DNA of 64,000 nucleotides from Archegozetes longisetosus (GCA_018873245.2 JAEMBT020000006.1:5725855-5789854), one strand, 5' to 3'. Positions 22,532-34,445 are shown, counted from the first letter of the stretch. Notes: generated by a model from the letters alone, not told the origin. A program made the numbers and translations.

Positions 22532-22832
22532 GTATCATTACTTTAATTCAATTATAATCTCGAGCTTCAAGCTCAGTCTATAATGAAAAGTGCAGCTCAG
22601 GCTGTTGAGCTTGAAGCTTAGCTCATTTGAAGCTGGCTTAATTAAACAAGATAGTATAAAAGTATTAACATTTTCATAGTAATGAGTATTGAACTGCTTC
22701 TCATATGTTAGCAAAATAGATATTAAATGATGTCTATCGAATTGAATAATGTGATCCATTCCTCAATTGAGATCATTGTTTTCAAAATAAATTTCACTTT
22801 AAACTGAAATTTAATACAATAACTATTTGTTT

Positions 22833-22833
<1 letters not shown>

Positions 22834-22872
<39 letters not shown>
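22834..22872. repeat. (GA)n microsatellite
   Basis: An uninterrupted run of about 19 AG units. It lies just beyond the end of the inverted duplicate and is likely length-polymorphic. AGCTC/GAGCTT-rich sequence at 22560-22640 precedes it and resembles stretches near 23280-23400. Confidence 0.95.
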
Positions 22873-22874
<2 letters not shown>

Positions 22875-23071
22875 ATGGGTTAGACCTTAAAAGTAATATT
22901 ACTTTTATTCACTGCTTAAATCTCTTGATATTGGAAAATAAGATGATCTCAAATAATTTTCGAAAACGACCCAATAGTTTGGTGCAAATTATTTAGCAAC
23001 AAGTATCCATCGCTTTCAAAATTTGCTTGCGATATACTTTGTATACCTGCAATTAGTGTTCTGAGCGAATA

Positions 23072-23175
23072 GATTATCTCTAAAGCAGATCTTATAGCCA
23101 AGAAAAAAAGTAGATTATCTGATCATTCCATACAGAGTCTAGTGTGTATGAATTCATTCTTCGAACTTCACGATC
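23072..23175 (+). mobile_element. Transposase C-terminal fragment, possibly hAT, copy 2
   Basis: One frame encodes ADLIAKKKSRLSDHSIQSLV then CMNSFFEL, parallel to the fragment at 17222-17335. Downstream AGCTC-rich sequence (GAGGCGTAGCTCAAAGATCA) matches that after copy 1 (GAGGCGCAGCTCAAGGGTTA), so the repeat unit extends at least to about 23360. Family assignment is tentative. Confidence 0.4.
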
Positions 23176-23678
23176 AAAATTAATTATTTTCTGCACAAAT
23201 ACTTCATTATAACTTAAAATAAATGCTTGTTACAAAGATTACCACTCATTATTCTTAGTTTTTGACATAAGCTTAGCAGCGCAGAGAACAGTTTGGGCCT
23301 GAGCTACTAAGTACAAGGGCAGCTAATGCCAAATCTGACAGAGGCGTAGCTCAAAGATCAAGAATTCTGAGCTGTGCTTATAGAAGTTCGAGCCTGAAGC
23401 TCAAGATTCTAAACCAATGCTCTTCACTAGACATTATTATATAGATATTTCTACACTTAATATAACTTAGTAGACAAGTGTTTCACTTGTGAAACCAAAA
23501 CAACCGCCTGACCTGGCACGCCCCTAAGCCCAACCTAACCAGCTTAACCTAATATGAAGACTTAGTGAGACCGAGACAGGTTTAAATCTAAATTCAAGCA
23601 TTTTAAATAACGTGTTGTAAGACTCGAGAGTAGTGCTGATTCCTTACATGACATTCCTTACCACACCTAAACGATGTA

Positions 23679-23955
23679 CAGTTGCCGAAACAAAAAATGG
23701 AATAGTAAAGTTGGTTTTCACTGCAACGTCAAAAACTTAGTATATCAAAAAAAAGTTTTAGATAAAATGCATGCAAAGACCCTAAATCATAATAAGACCA
23801 TTTATTTTTGCAATAAAATAATATTAATATATAGTTAGTAAGTCGGTAAGTTTAAAACTTATAATGTTGGTTATGATGCAAAGTTAGTTTTGAAGCTATT
23901 TTTGACGTTGCAGTGAAAACCAACTTTACTATCCTATTTTTTGTTTCGGCGACTG
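23679..23955. mobile_element. Tc1/mariner-type MITE with TA target duplication
   Basis: 277 bp with about 60-bp terminal inverted repeats that start CAGTTGCCGAAACAAAAAAT and end in the complementary form (GTTTCGGCGACTG); both ends are flanked by TA. Arms continue through TAGTAAAGTTGGTTTTCACT. There is no coding capacity. The paralogous site near 36782 (CTAAACTTAATACAAATAAA) lacks the insert, which fixes the boundaries independently. Confidence 0.9.
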
Positions 23956-24110
23956 TACAAATAAAACGAACTGCAACACATTCGTATGCAACCAATCGAA
24001 CATACGTAATATTGGTGCAACAAAACTACATGCAAGTCTAAAGATAGATAACATAGATTATTGATTAGAATATTATTTTGTCAAAAAAGTATTGACAGAT
24101 ATTTAATAAG

Positions 24111-24887
24111 ATGAATGTACAAAACGTAAATCAATACGAAAGTCCACCACCTTATTCACTGCTTCCCGATCATAATTGTATTCAATTATGTTTAAGCTAT
24201 AATTTTGCTTATTTTGTTCATTTGTTTAATTGTTTAATGAAATTGCAGCATATATTGCAACCAATACTGCAACATATTCGCAGACTGTCATGTCTTCACA
24301 ACCTTCGCCCCTATTGAATGCAAACGCCTACCAATCAAATTGCGGAAGTATTCTAATAGCTGCACAACAAATCATAATCACAGGATCGTGTCCTGAATGA
24401 GGGCAATAACACTTTACTAAATACTTATTTTGTTGTGATTAAAGATTGAATTATAGATCAGAATATTAGAGGACGACTTTGCGTGTTTGCAAACACTTTT
24501 AACATTTGTATTGTTTGCCATTGGAATTGTTTGCTGTTTAGGTATAGATTAGACGATTGCTTTTGACTTTTTGACTATTTTGACTTTAAACGCAAAAAAA
24601 TCGAAAATGATTAAGCACGACATTTTCAGCCTTTTTACTTTTATTGACTTTATTAGACCCTTAAGTTTAGTAAATGAGTGCATTCATAGAAACATTCTAA
24701 TTAAGAACTTTTTCAACTTGTTATTACCGTCATTTCACTTTATTTAGCTCAATTTTTCCGACTTTTTCCAGCTTTTCTATCGACTATTCGCAATGCTTTA
24801 GTAATGGTTCAAACTTTTCTAATTCTCATTATAACTGAAACTTATTGTTCAATTAAGCCTTAAGATAACAGCGATGTCCTATTACTG
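24111..24887 (+). pseudogene. BRI3-like pseudogene
   Basis: Exons at about 24111-24177, 24249-24402, 24454-24541 and 24862 onward parallel the copy at 36992-37535. Exon 2 carries a TGA in place of the second Cys of the CxxC (SCPE then stop), its donor is GC instead of GT, exon 4 has a stop after LR, and the C-terminal CPNC block is lost where R1' begins. It keeps the canonical exon-3 donor (TTTAG then GTATAG), which the other copy has lost. Introns are retained, so this is a segmental duplicate. Confidence 0.88.
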
Positions 24888-25068
24888 AGAGATAGGTTAG
24901 GAGATAATAGAGGAAAACAGTGGAAAACACATGCGAAGACTAATTGGTTTGGATCGTCAAATTCAAATATGATATCTGACCAGTGTTTCAGTGATCAGTC
25001 AGGCACTCGCATCACATCAATATGTGGTGGTTCCGTATGTGGTTCTCTCAAAAGTTTGTGCTTTTTCA
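24888..25068. repeat. Repeat R1', inverted partner of 21393-21575
   Basis: Reverse-complement match to R1 with landmarks GAGGAAAACAGTGGAAAACA and ATGTGGTTCTCTCAAA. It begins inside exon 4 of the BRI3 pseudogene and truncates it. The following stretch, 25069-25690, shows nothing I recognise. Confidence 0.6.
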
Positions 25069-25689
25069 ATAATTGTTGTTAAACATTTATCCGATAATTC
25101 AAATTGATTTAGATAGAAATTAATTTTAAATTGGCAAAAATGTCTTATTTTAGGTATGAATTCGTGCTATTTTCATCAAATGTTAAGCTTTAGACTCACC
25201 AGATATGTCGGTACCGACCAATCAACTCAATTTGATGGTCAAGATAACAAACAGTAGTTGTTTCAAAACAACAGGTGTTATTGATTTCAACCTAAATTAT
25301 GATTTGAAATGTTGCACTTTTTGCCATTGAAGCTCTAAGAATTTCAATCAAAACCTGGAACCAGGAATGAAACAGTTAAAGACAAGGTTAGAACAAACGT
25401 TCAGCAGAGACCAAATTGAGTGGTTGTTTCGAAACATGAGTTGGTCAATAGCTAATACTCATGAATGGACATGTTTGAGGTGCAAACTTGAAAACTAATT
25501 ACTCAGAGAAAGCATGGCTATCCGTTACCCTCTTGTCATGCTCTTTGTAGTCACGAATAGTATCTAATATTCAGGACGGACAAAAGATAACTGTAACAGC
25601 GTTGACAAGTATACCTATTTTGCAGTATATATCTATACATTTGATATGAATTTAACAAATGTTAATTTATTATTGTTCCATAAACATTT

Positions 25690-25990
25690 TTGATTTTAAC
25701 TTCTGAGTCATGGCTTCAGTTATTCACAGTTTCACTCATTAAATGAACTTTATTTGATGAAATAAAACTTACAACGATTTGTCTTCAGTTTAATCAAAAC
25801 ACACAAATAGTCCCTATATATCAAAACAAGTGATAAATGAAAAAAAAACAATTCTAGTAATTGGTTTCGAAATACTTAAAGTTGCGAAAATTTCTAAAAT
25901 GTTTTCACTTAATTCCGGTGTAGATTTAAGAATAGTTCTGCCTCATAACTTCTATGCACAGAAACTTGGTTATAGTTAACTTGAAGAATG
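25690..25990. repeat. Third copy of the KGD4/globin intergenic flank
   Basis: Direct-orientation match to about 15.94-16.21 kb and inverted match to about 21.25-21.80 kb (shared TTGTCTTCAGTTTAATCAAA and AATTCCGGTGTAGAT). It lies immediately downstream of the intact globin gene, as expected for the original spacer. Confidence 0.75.
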
Positions 25991-26198
25991 TTAATATTGT
26001 TAAAGTCTTCAATATTAATAAAGGGTTATCTACTTTTGATCTTTTGTTAAAAGACTAATAAAATGAGATGCATTTTGTATTGTCCAAACAAAGATAAATT
26101 TATTTTGCAACTAATCAAATAAGAGATAATGATTGAAAGCAGTTGCTCATTAAAATTAGTTAATCTTGAAGACAATCTGAGGAGACTATCGATATCGT

Positions 26199-28773
26199 TT
26201 AGTCATCATCTTCTGGTGCCGCCTCTAATATCTTCGAAACAACTGATACTATAACTCCATAAGTTTTATCCCAAGCCGTGACTGCATCATCGTTCATCAA
26301 ATCATCTCCAAGTTTTTCTTTGAGATGTCCAACTAAAGTTGCTTTGAGATTTTCGAAATGCTGGACTGTTATTTTGCGTCTGCGATGATTTCTGGCCAAC
26401 TTTTGTAGCATTTCTACTAATACTTCAGTGTCGTCTATATTGTCGACAAGCATTGATATGGCGTAGAGAACATTAGTGGCGTGTGCCAACACTTTTTTGT
26501 TTCCTCTCAATTCTGAAATCGGCACATCTTTGAACGTCTTGAAGAGCTGCTGATAACTGGGGTTCTCAGTAAAAAATCTAAATTAAATAAATTTAATTAG
26601 AGTTAATCTCCAACTCGATTGTTAGTGACTGACAATAATAGTTGAATTTATTACAGAACAATGAAATAAACTGTTATCAATACGTTCATTAATTGATTTA
26701 TTGAAGCCTTAGTAATGATTATAGTAATCATAAATTGATGCGTAATTGAATAAAAATAGTTATGAAACATATTTGGAGTTAAGTTATTACTTCACTGTAC
26801 TGCGCTATGCTATGCTTCACTTCATGTTCATCTTAATCTCAAGATTTATTATTATTTTCTAAATTGAATAAGTCCTTGAGCTATTGACAATTTGAGTGAC
26901 TCTCAATTAACTAAACAAACTGAAGGATCATTTCTTCAATTTGTAAAACTCTTATTCGCTTTGAAGGTTCGATCAACAAGTTCTGAGCGTTTCCATTCAC
27001 AACTACTCAAATGGTTTTAGTTGTGATGTTGTCTTTATCTCTATGTTAAAAGCTCTTACTATAAATACAACAATTAATGACATACTCTCAGAAAAAATTG
27101 TTCAAAGTTTTACTTCAATCATATCCTTGACATGATCGACTCAATGATTGGACTTAAGGATAGTCAATACGAGATTGACTACAATTTCAACTATAGTTCA
27201 ATCCAATAATAGACTGAACTTTTGAAATAAGCGTAACCTAACAGAACATGCAATTACAACATTAGGAATTGAGCAATTCGTCCTTCCTATAACTCAAACA
27301 TATATTTAAATCAAAATGTTTTCTTTCTGAAAAATTCAACTCTATTCAATTTACAAATCACCTTGTGATTATGATTACATAAGTATTGTATTGATTTTCA
27401 AGCTACATGATTTATCTTTGGCTGATAAGGTTCACAATTCAAACCTTTATGAAAAGATTATGATTGATTGAAGTAATAATTACTTTTGAAGTGTCATTAA
27501 ATCAAATTTTCATTTTACGTTAATATTATTGTTCAAAATTCAACTTAAACACTTCGTAGAGTTAAGACTTCGTACACTAGTTTGAATCCAAAAGTTTGTT
27601 AAAATAGCATAACTATATCTGTAAATTATGTGTAAAGAATGTTTAAATAATATTTAAAGAGACCTTACTAAGTTTTAATGTGATTAATTATCTGTAATCT
27701 AATAGCGGAAGGATGTGTAAAGGCCATAACTCAAACATTTTGTCAGCTTGTTTGAAATGAATATGAAGTTTGAAAATAAATCATATTTTAATTTACACTT
27801 CTATCAAATTCAATTATTATGCAATAATCTTAACTAAACTTTAGTACTAGATTAGAAAAACACTTATTCATCGATTGATAACTTATTAACCTATTTGAAA
27901 AATATTATTCTCAATACTCTCCATAATATCCTTATATTTACAATAAAATATTCGAGATAACAGCTAATTACTATTGATTTTCAATAGAATAGTTTGTTCT
28001 CCATTTTGACCAAAAAGTTTAATTAATCGAAATGATCATTCTAAGACCCACAACTGATACAAGCGTTCAAAGTACACAGTGTAGTACATGAATAGCATAC
28101 AAATATCATACAATATTCTGGTGATAAAATTCATCACGAGGATAATTCATAAAGATAAAATGAAAAATGGCCTCAAGAAAATAAGATTAGAAAGTGAGAA
28201 ATAATACAAGTGCTATGAAAGACTATCTGAGCATAGATTGACGTGAAAGGCTCTCATTTGAGATATTTATAAATTAAGTAGTGGTTTGCACTTCGAAATC
28301 AGTTTGTTTGAACCAGTTTTCGTTTGTTTTGTTTAGGAAAGTGAACACATGCCATATTTATGAATTAAAGCACTAAAAAACTCGTATAATCGATATAAGC
28401 ATGGTTGAAGCCATTTTAAAATGCGCATCCTTCATTACGTTATCTTATGTTTATTGCAAAACTTATTGCTAACTTTTCACTAATTTTTATTAATCAAACG
28501 TCCTTCAAACTTGTTTTTGGAAATGTTTCGCTATAAAGTTTTGATATAAGAACTTCAAACAAAGTGATTACAAGAGAAAAATGTGAAAATCATACATTTC
28601 AAATAAATTAAACTAATGGAAAAACAAATTCAAACTATTCAGATTTAGCTTATTTGCAAATCTGTAAACCTTTTTTACCTGACGAACAAATCATAACCAT
28701 TGCCTGGGACGTCTTGCTTGACCAAACCCCAAGTATTTCTTATGATATCCTTTTCTTCAGCAGTGAGAGACAT
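26199..28773 (-). CDS. Intracellular globin
   Basis: Two exons, 28773-28679 and 26577-26199, joined by a 2.1-kb phase-2 intron; 157 residues starting MSLTAEEKDIIRNTWGLVKQ. There is no signal peptide, so it is cytoplasmic. Globin landmarks: Trp in helix A (NTW), CD-corner Phe at 44/47 (LFKTFKDV), distal His E7 at residue 64 (VLAHATNVLYA) and proximal His F8 at 96 (ARNHRRRKI), then WDKTYGVIVSVV in the last helix. The intron falls at the conserved B12.2 position (after LFVR); the other ancient site, G7.0, has none. It probably binds O2 or NO; which arthropod globin class it belongs to needs a phylogeny. The intron carries about 0.78 kb (about 26962-27738) absent from the pseudogene copy. Confidence 0.95.
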
Positions 28774-29830
28774 CGTTTCTGATACTTTAATGAATATGAA
28801 GTGCAAAGTATTGTCGATCCGCAAACTTAAATCTAAATAGATTTAAATAACTGAATAGTTAATACAATTTATATGAAATGAAGCGATGCACAAATGTTAA
28901 ATATAAAAGTTATTAATAAAGTTGTTATTAGAGCTGAACCAATAATCTTTAGATAAACTTTTGCAAGTGTTCAAACATGAACAAAACCTTGCTTTATATA
29001 ATTTCAGTGTAAGCTAAACAAAGTTATGAATACAACTAAACAGAATGAGTCAGTTTTATGTTCAAATATAATTATAGCAATTGTATACTAACTCACTTAA
29101 TACAACTGTTTAACTCAATTAACGTGTAGTTAATCAGTAGTTTGATCCCTTATCGAAGGCAAACACAGAAGTGAAGCGTCTGTTAGCCTATCGTATGTTG
29201 AGTCGAAATTCAGTCACGTATTGAAAGTTCTTGACAGAGAAGGTTATTCTGTTAATATTTTCTGTTAATCTCCACCTCACTCTGACGGAGTTATAGATTA
29301 AAATTGTTGGTTACACTCAAAATAATACTCCTATTGAACCACATAACAAGTTGACAATAAGTGAATTTTCATCGTTTTCACTTTTCATTCAATAGATTTT
29401 GTTAAGTTTGTTTTATGTTTAGAAGTTGATCATAAATTGATGTCTTAAAGATCATATTGCACTTCACTTTGATTTTATGCTAACTTTACTTTCGCCGTTG
29501 AACTAATGCAAATTGTTTAAGCTATTGATTGAATGAACAACAGTTATTGATTTACAACGTTCTTTATATCTTTTGGGCATAAAATCAAATTTAAATCAAA
29601 TTTAAAACCTGACTCATGAAAACTAGATATTATTTCTGATTTATACAACAGATATGAATGTAGCGTTAGTTTATTAGAAATTTTTCTTATCTTCAAATTG
29701 CCATGAAATGAACAAAAATGTTGTTTTATGCAAATTCTTAGAATAATATTATTGATGCTAAATATTTATTTAATGAAAATATGTGGTAAAGTATTCTTTA
29801 GATTTTTACTTTAAGTTGATATGAAAAATT
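28774..29830 (-). repeat. Upstream flank of globin, right arm of the inverted duplication
   Basis: Matches 18.59-19.27 kb in inverted orientation (for example AAACTGACTCATTC-type and TAAGTGAGTTAGTGTA blocks on the plus strand of the left arm). It should contain the globin promoter; no TATA or initiator stands out. Similarity fades near 29830. Confidence 0.7.
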
Positions 29831-31530
29831 TCTCAACCCTCAAGTAAATATTCACTAAAACATGTCTATTAAGTTATCTTAAGTGTGGGAATATACCTTA
29901 TTAATGATTCATCATCTAGACTATTAATTTGTTTTTTTGCTTAATCAAGTTTCAACAAGTCAAATAATCTTCCTGAATACCAAATCTTTGGCTTGCAGCC
30001 TTCAACTTAAGTCCATTTGGTATTTTCTTCTGCACTACACAGCTTATTTCGCGCAATAATAAGATGTGTATTAATTCAGAACAATCTTTACACTACATCA
30101 GTGTCACAATCAAACGATTTGGTTGTTGCACATATTGCCGATCTATTCATAGAAAATCGCTCATTTCAGATGTGCTTCCATTCAATTGTACATTAGTTGC
30201 AGAACGAGCTAACACAATAATATTTTATGAGCTAAGTACGTGGTAACTGTAGCTTATAAAAACAAATTAACTGCAGGTTTAGTAGATGTGAATTTCAGCA
30301 CAATTTTAAATCTGGCAGAAACTATTATTAAATGTAGTCTCTTGCCAAGCAAAACTTGGGCCCGAATTGACTAAAGCCAAAGTATTTACCATACAAACGA
30401 CTAGAGTCACGGCTGTGTACTTTCGGTTAAAATTCGGAATTCATTGTTCTCATGCGAAAAACTTCGAAAAGATTTCTTCAGAAGGTTTCAAATGATGAAT
30501 TCGATAGGTTTTATAAATGTTTGAAGATCAATCCATTCATAAATGGTGGGAAATTATATCGGATTTCAACCTGATTAATTATTGACTATTATTTGGCCGA
30601 AAATAGAAAGCTTTAGTGCATAGAATATAAGTGTCTGCAACAGTGGATATCATTTTACTGTGACACTTCTAAAGCACTTCAATTAAAGTGACATTACCTC
30701 AATTTCTGAGCTCTTATATTAAGGAAGAGCTAAAATGTCATCTTTTATTCAGAGACTCTTAAATATGTGACTGAGGCTTTTAATGAATAGCAGCGAGGAT
30801 TAAACAACTATTTATAGTAAAAAAGATATTTTGGTAATAATTTTCACTTTCAAAAGCTTGGTGATAGAAACTTTCAGGGCAATTAATCATTTTTTGATAC
30901 TATATCATATGAATTAGCATTTTTGCACTTTATCTTTGGCACTTATAATCCTAATGAATATCAAATAGAGTTCAATTCTTTAAAAATTCCTTTAGTGTGC
31001 AGTTATGTCGATGAAGAACTTGATTGTATTGCACAAAGATTGTTTTGTATTTCAATAACATCATAAGTCTAGTGAACTTTTCAGCTTCGAGTCAAAAAAA
31101 CTTTTCTATAGCCTATAAAACTATTTTTTGGAATTCTTATTGAATTATTCTATCAATTTATAGGTATCATATTATTCAATTCATGATTAAAAATATTCAA
31201 GTCTTCTCTATTTCTTATTACTTAGAGACAATACTTTTTAATAATTAAAAGTATTTACAATTATTGTAAAAATAAGCTTATGATGAATGAAAACTTGAAA
31301 CTGTTGGATATTTTGCTAAAAGTAGTGTTCGTTAGCTCTTGGAATTTCTATTTCACCTTACTTCTACTTTTGCTTTTTGTATATAATTTTCATTGGACTT
31401 TCTTTGACTTTCCATAATTTGGATTCATTTAACTTTCTTTTTCTCTCGCTAAAGTCAAATGATTTCGTCGCTTTACTTTGACTTTGACTTTTATTATCAA
31501 AGGTCTATCGAACACTAGCTAAAAGACAAA
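29831..31530. other. AT-rich stretch, nothing recognised
   Basis: Only short unsupported open frames (for example 60 codons at 30064). A CTTTGACTTT-type degenerate repeat occurs near 31390-31500 and resembles sequence at 24560-24780. Confidence 0.4.
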
Positions 31531-31531
31531 A

Positions 31532-32295
31532 ATCTAACAAGGGAAGTACCTCACCACAAAGTGATGAATTTTGGAAATATTTTTACCATGAATTAGTCAT
31601 GATATGAGATAGTCATAAATGCTATTCAAATCAACTGACCTGCACAAGAGTACAATTTATTAACTCTTGAAAATTGCTAATCAATGCAAAACTGAATAGC
31701 ACTTTCTGTAAGGTCAGGAAAATTTTGAGTAACCTAAAGCAAAATGAATCTGAGTTAGAGTGACAGATCATGCACATATGTATGAAGCGATAGGGTAGTT
31801 ACATGAAATTCTCAAATCTCTGTTATACTTCAATTATCAAATTACATCACAATTAGGATTAGCGTTTCAAGCTTTCGATTGTATTTTTCCTAACTATGCA
31901 TCTGTACTTGAATATGAGTTAATTTCTATAAGTATATGACTAGGAAAAATACAATCGAAAGCTTGAAACGCTAATCCTAATTGTGATGTACTTTGATAAT
32001 TGAAGTATAACAGAGATTTGAGAATTTCATGTAACTATCCTATCGTTTCATACATATGTATATAGCTTGTCACTAACCTGGATTCATTTTACTTTAGGTT
32101 ACTCAATATTTTCCTGACCATATAGAAAATGCTATCCAGTTTTGCATTGATTAGCAATTTTCAAGGTTAATAGATTGTACTCTTGTGCAGGTCAACCGAT
32201 TTGAATAGCATTTATGATCATCTCATGTCATGACTAACTCATGGTAAAATATTTCCAAAATTCGCCATGTTTTGCTGAGTTCCTTGTAAGATCTT
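31532..32295. mobile_element. Long fold-back element (two ~360-bp arms)
   Basis: Left arm about 31532-31897 and right arm about 31939-32295 are inverted copies separated by only about 40 bp. The inner part is nearly perfect (TAGGATTAGCGTTTCAAGCT, CTTTCGATTGTATTTTTCCT); the outer part shows scattered mismatches (GACCTGCACAAGAGTACAA versus its partner). Outer ends read ATCTAACAAGG and CCTTGTAAGAT. No coding capacity and no obvious target duplication. It could be a fold-back transposon or a local inverted duplication able to form a long hairpin RNA. Confidence 0.85.
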
Positions 32296-33415
32296 AACAT
32301 AAACGACTAGATCGGCATAGACTGGCATAAGTTCAAGGCTCGACTCAGGAACGTTGATAGAGCCTAAGGCTCAGGTTCAAGGCCCAGTTAGGCTCACAAG
32401 GGTGAGTCTCAACTGCCTACCACTGATCTCGATCAAAATTTGATAGTTTACTAATTTTGAATCACTTATGAAATCTGAGTAGCTTTTCCCCTATCGCTTA
32501 AGATAAGAAGGTATCAATATTCAAAACACTCTAATATATACACCAAGTATTATTGAGTCAATTTACTAATAGCTTAAAACTAAAATATCAATCTTAAAAT
32601 TTCAAAATATCTATTAACATCAGAATGATAATACAAAAATTTCATAAATTTTTCAGAAAATTTAAACGTTTGAATTATAACTGAAATCCATTTAGGCATT
32701 TTACAGCAAGGACTTTAGTTAGTTCCATACTACATAAGTATTGTACAAATAAATTCAAAAAGGCTTTAAACTGATCCCTTAGTAAAAGAGCTAAAGAGGA
32801 GGTAATCCTCATATCTGTCAAAATACAGTTTCTTATCAAACACAGATTCTAAAGATATGCTTAAGTAATGCTTTTTGAATCATGTTTTGACCTAATAATG
32901 AAATGAACTGAAGTCAAATCATCAAAACGTTATGTAAAATAAGTCACTTTAATGTCGTATATTAGTCCATTACTTTAAGTGATACACCAAAGTAATAAAT
33001 GAGTCTAAGGGAAGGGACTTGGGGTTCGTATATTCGTAGGGATAAAAAACTTTTGCAAATTATATTCAGTAACTTTTAGTAGTTGAAAATGAAATCATAT
33101 ATGATATATTAGTAAGCGATTACTTTAACGCTTTTTGAGTTTATCTGCACAGATAATTCTTGTACAGTGAACTTAAAAATAGGCTTGTATGAACTTTTTA
33201 ATAAGTAAAAATAAAGATTTATATTTTGTTTGCTTTCAAGATAAAAATTTATATCAAAGCTTGATAAATTATGAATGCATTGAATAAACTTTCAATTGTA
33301 AGCAAAACAAATTTTTTATCACATAAACACATTTTGAGGAGTTTTTCAAGTCATTTCTTTTATATATCTCAATTTTTTATATAATTTGTGATGAAATTTG
33401 TTGAGAATATACAGT
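32296..33415. other. Spacer with a GGCTC-rich patch
   Basis: About 32310-32410 is rich in GGCTC/GAGCC words and includes GGTTCAAGGCC, which resembles a Pol III B box, but no matching A box or cloverleaf is found. The remainder is AT-rich without gene evidence. Confidence 0.3.
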
Positions 33416-33690
33416 GGAGAAACAGTCAACCAATTGATGGAAAGGAAAGAAATTTGATAATATTACTTCATGGGCAAAATCTTAACGATGAAGAAATTTC
33501 TGAAATGATAGGTAGGACACGACAAAAGAACTGTAAGTAAATGGCTTCATAGATCTTATGAAGCTGGATTAATGCATGTGCTTAAGAGTAGTGGCCGCCG
33601 ATGCAAAGCAAATCAAGAGCTAGATTTAGGTATTGTTAGGCTGCAACGCGAAATGAGGAATAATTTTAATAATAATAACCTTTGTGTTAA
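33416..33690 (+). mobile_element. Tc1/IS630-type transposase N-terminal remnant
   Basis: One frame reads NSQPIDGKERNLIILLHGQN then LNDEEISEMIGRT; after a 1-nt shift it continues RTVSKWLHRSYEAGLMHVLK and SSGRRCKANQE. This is the paired helix-turn-helix DNA-binding domain of Tc1-like transposases. The catalytic domain is absent downstream, so it is a dead fragment. Confidence 0.65.
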
Positions 33691-34445
33691 TTTATTTCTT
33701 TGATGCAAAGATTGCAGTCGATTATTGAAGTAAATGGGGTGCATACTAAATACTAGTGAATGACTAAAATGTAAAAGTTTTCAATGACTGTAACTTGAAC
33801 TGTCAATAGCTAATGTTTGTTGATTAGTTTGATAAAAGTAACAAGAAAGTAGTCTAATCTTTTTTATTAAAAAGTTCAAACATGCCTATTTTTAAGTTAT
33901 CTGTACATGAATATTGGTGCTTTGAATATTTTATCATCTTAAGCGATTGGGGAGAAGTTTCTCAGACTTTCGTAATAAGTGACCCAAAATTAACCAACAA
34001 TCAAATTTTGGTCAAAATCGGTGACAGGCAGTTGAGACATTCCTTGTCAGACTCAGAGATCTGAGACTGTTGAGTCCCTATATGAAAAGAGGGGTTCCTT
34101 TATAACATTGGCCCCGGCCTTACAGACATGTATAAAATAACTTTTTCTAAAACACTGAAAATTATTAGAAAAACAATTTTACCCTCTATTGACTTAAACT
34201 TCAAACTTTTTGTTTATGTTTTGATTGTTGTTGTGCTATAATATTTTAATGTTGCGAGTGTTCTCTATTACTCTTCTTATGATAAACATGATGATAACAT
34301 GAAAATTGCAGCATCATTTCTTACTGGACATTTGCTCATGCTCCCTCAATTATATTTGAGTCGACAGATGAAGAAAGTGATTAATGAATATATTTTTCAA
34401 TCATGTTTTGACTTAGTTTTTCCTCGATTTACAAACTAATTATTT

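Larger units (their letters stand above)
18590..22560 (+). repeat. Inverted duplicate copy of the globin-KGD4 block (decayed copy)
   Basis: Read on the plus strand this segment matches the minus strand of 25.9-29.83 kb (globin and flanks) and then of 15.1-16.2 kb (KGD4 exons 1-2 and flank). Landmarks: 18660-18790 pairs with 29640-29760, 18895-19090 with 28960-29120, 19340-19360 with the globin exon-1 end, 20580-21100 with 26200-26700, 21240-21380 with 25.92-26.06 kb, and 22.3-22.56 kb with 15.18-15.38 kb. Divergence is moderate with many indels, so the event is not recent. A segment at 21393-21575 interrupts the order and pairs with 24888-25068 instead. Confidence 0.8.
23540..24887 (+). repeat. 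Segmental duplicate of the BRI3 locus (decayed copy)
   Basis: Matches 36630-37510 in direct orientation, including upstream sequence (AGGTTTAAATCTAAATTCAAG versus AGATTTAAATCTAAATTCAAG) and all four BRI3-like exons with introns. The copy is interrupted by a MITE at 23679-23955. It ends in the middle of exon 4, where repeat R1' begins. Confidence 0.85.

Noticed and set aside
24111-24887. Working second BRI3 gene
   Set aside because: In-frame stops in exon 2 and exon 4 and a truncated end make it a pseudogene.
32340-32400. tRNA gene or tRNA-derived SINE (GGTTCAAGGCC resembles a B box)
   Set aside because: No matching A box at the right spacing, no cloverleaf, and no poly(T) terminator placed sensibly.
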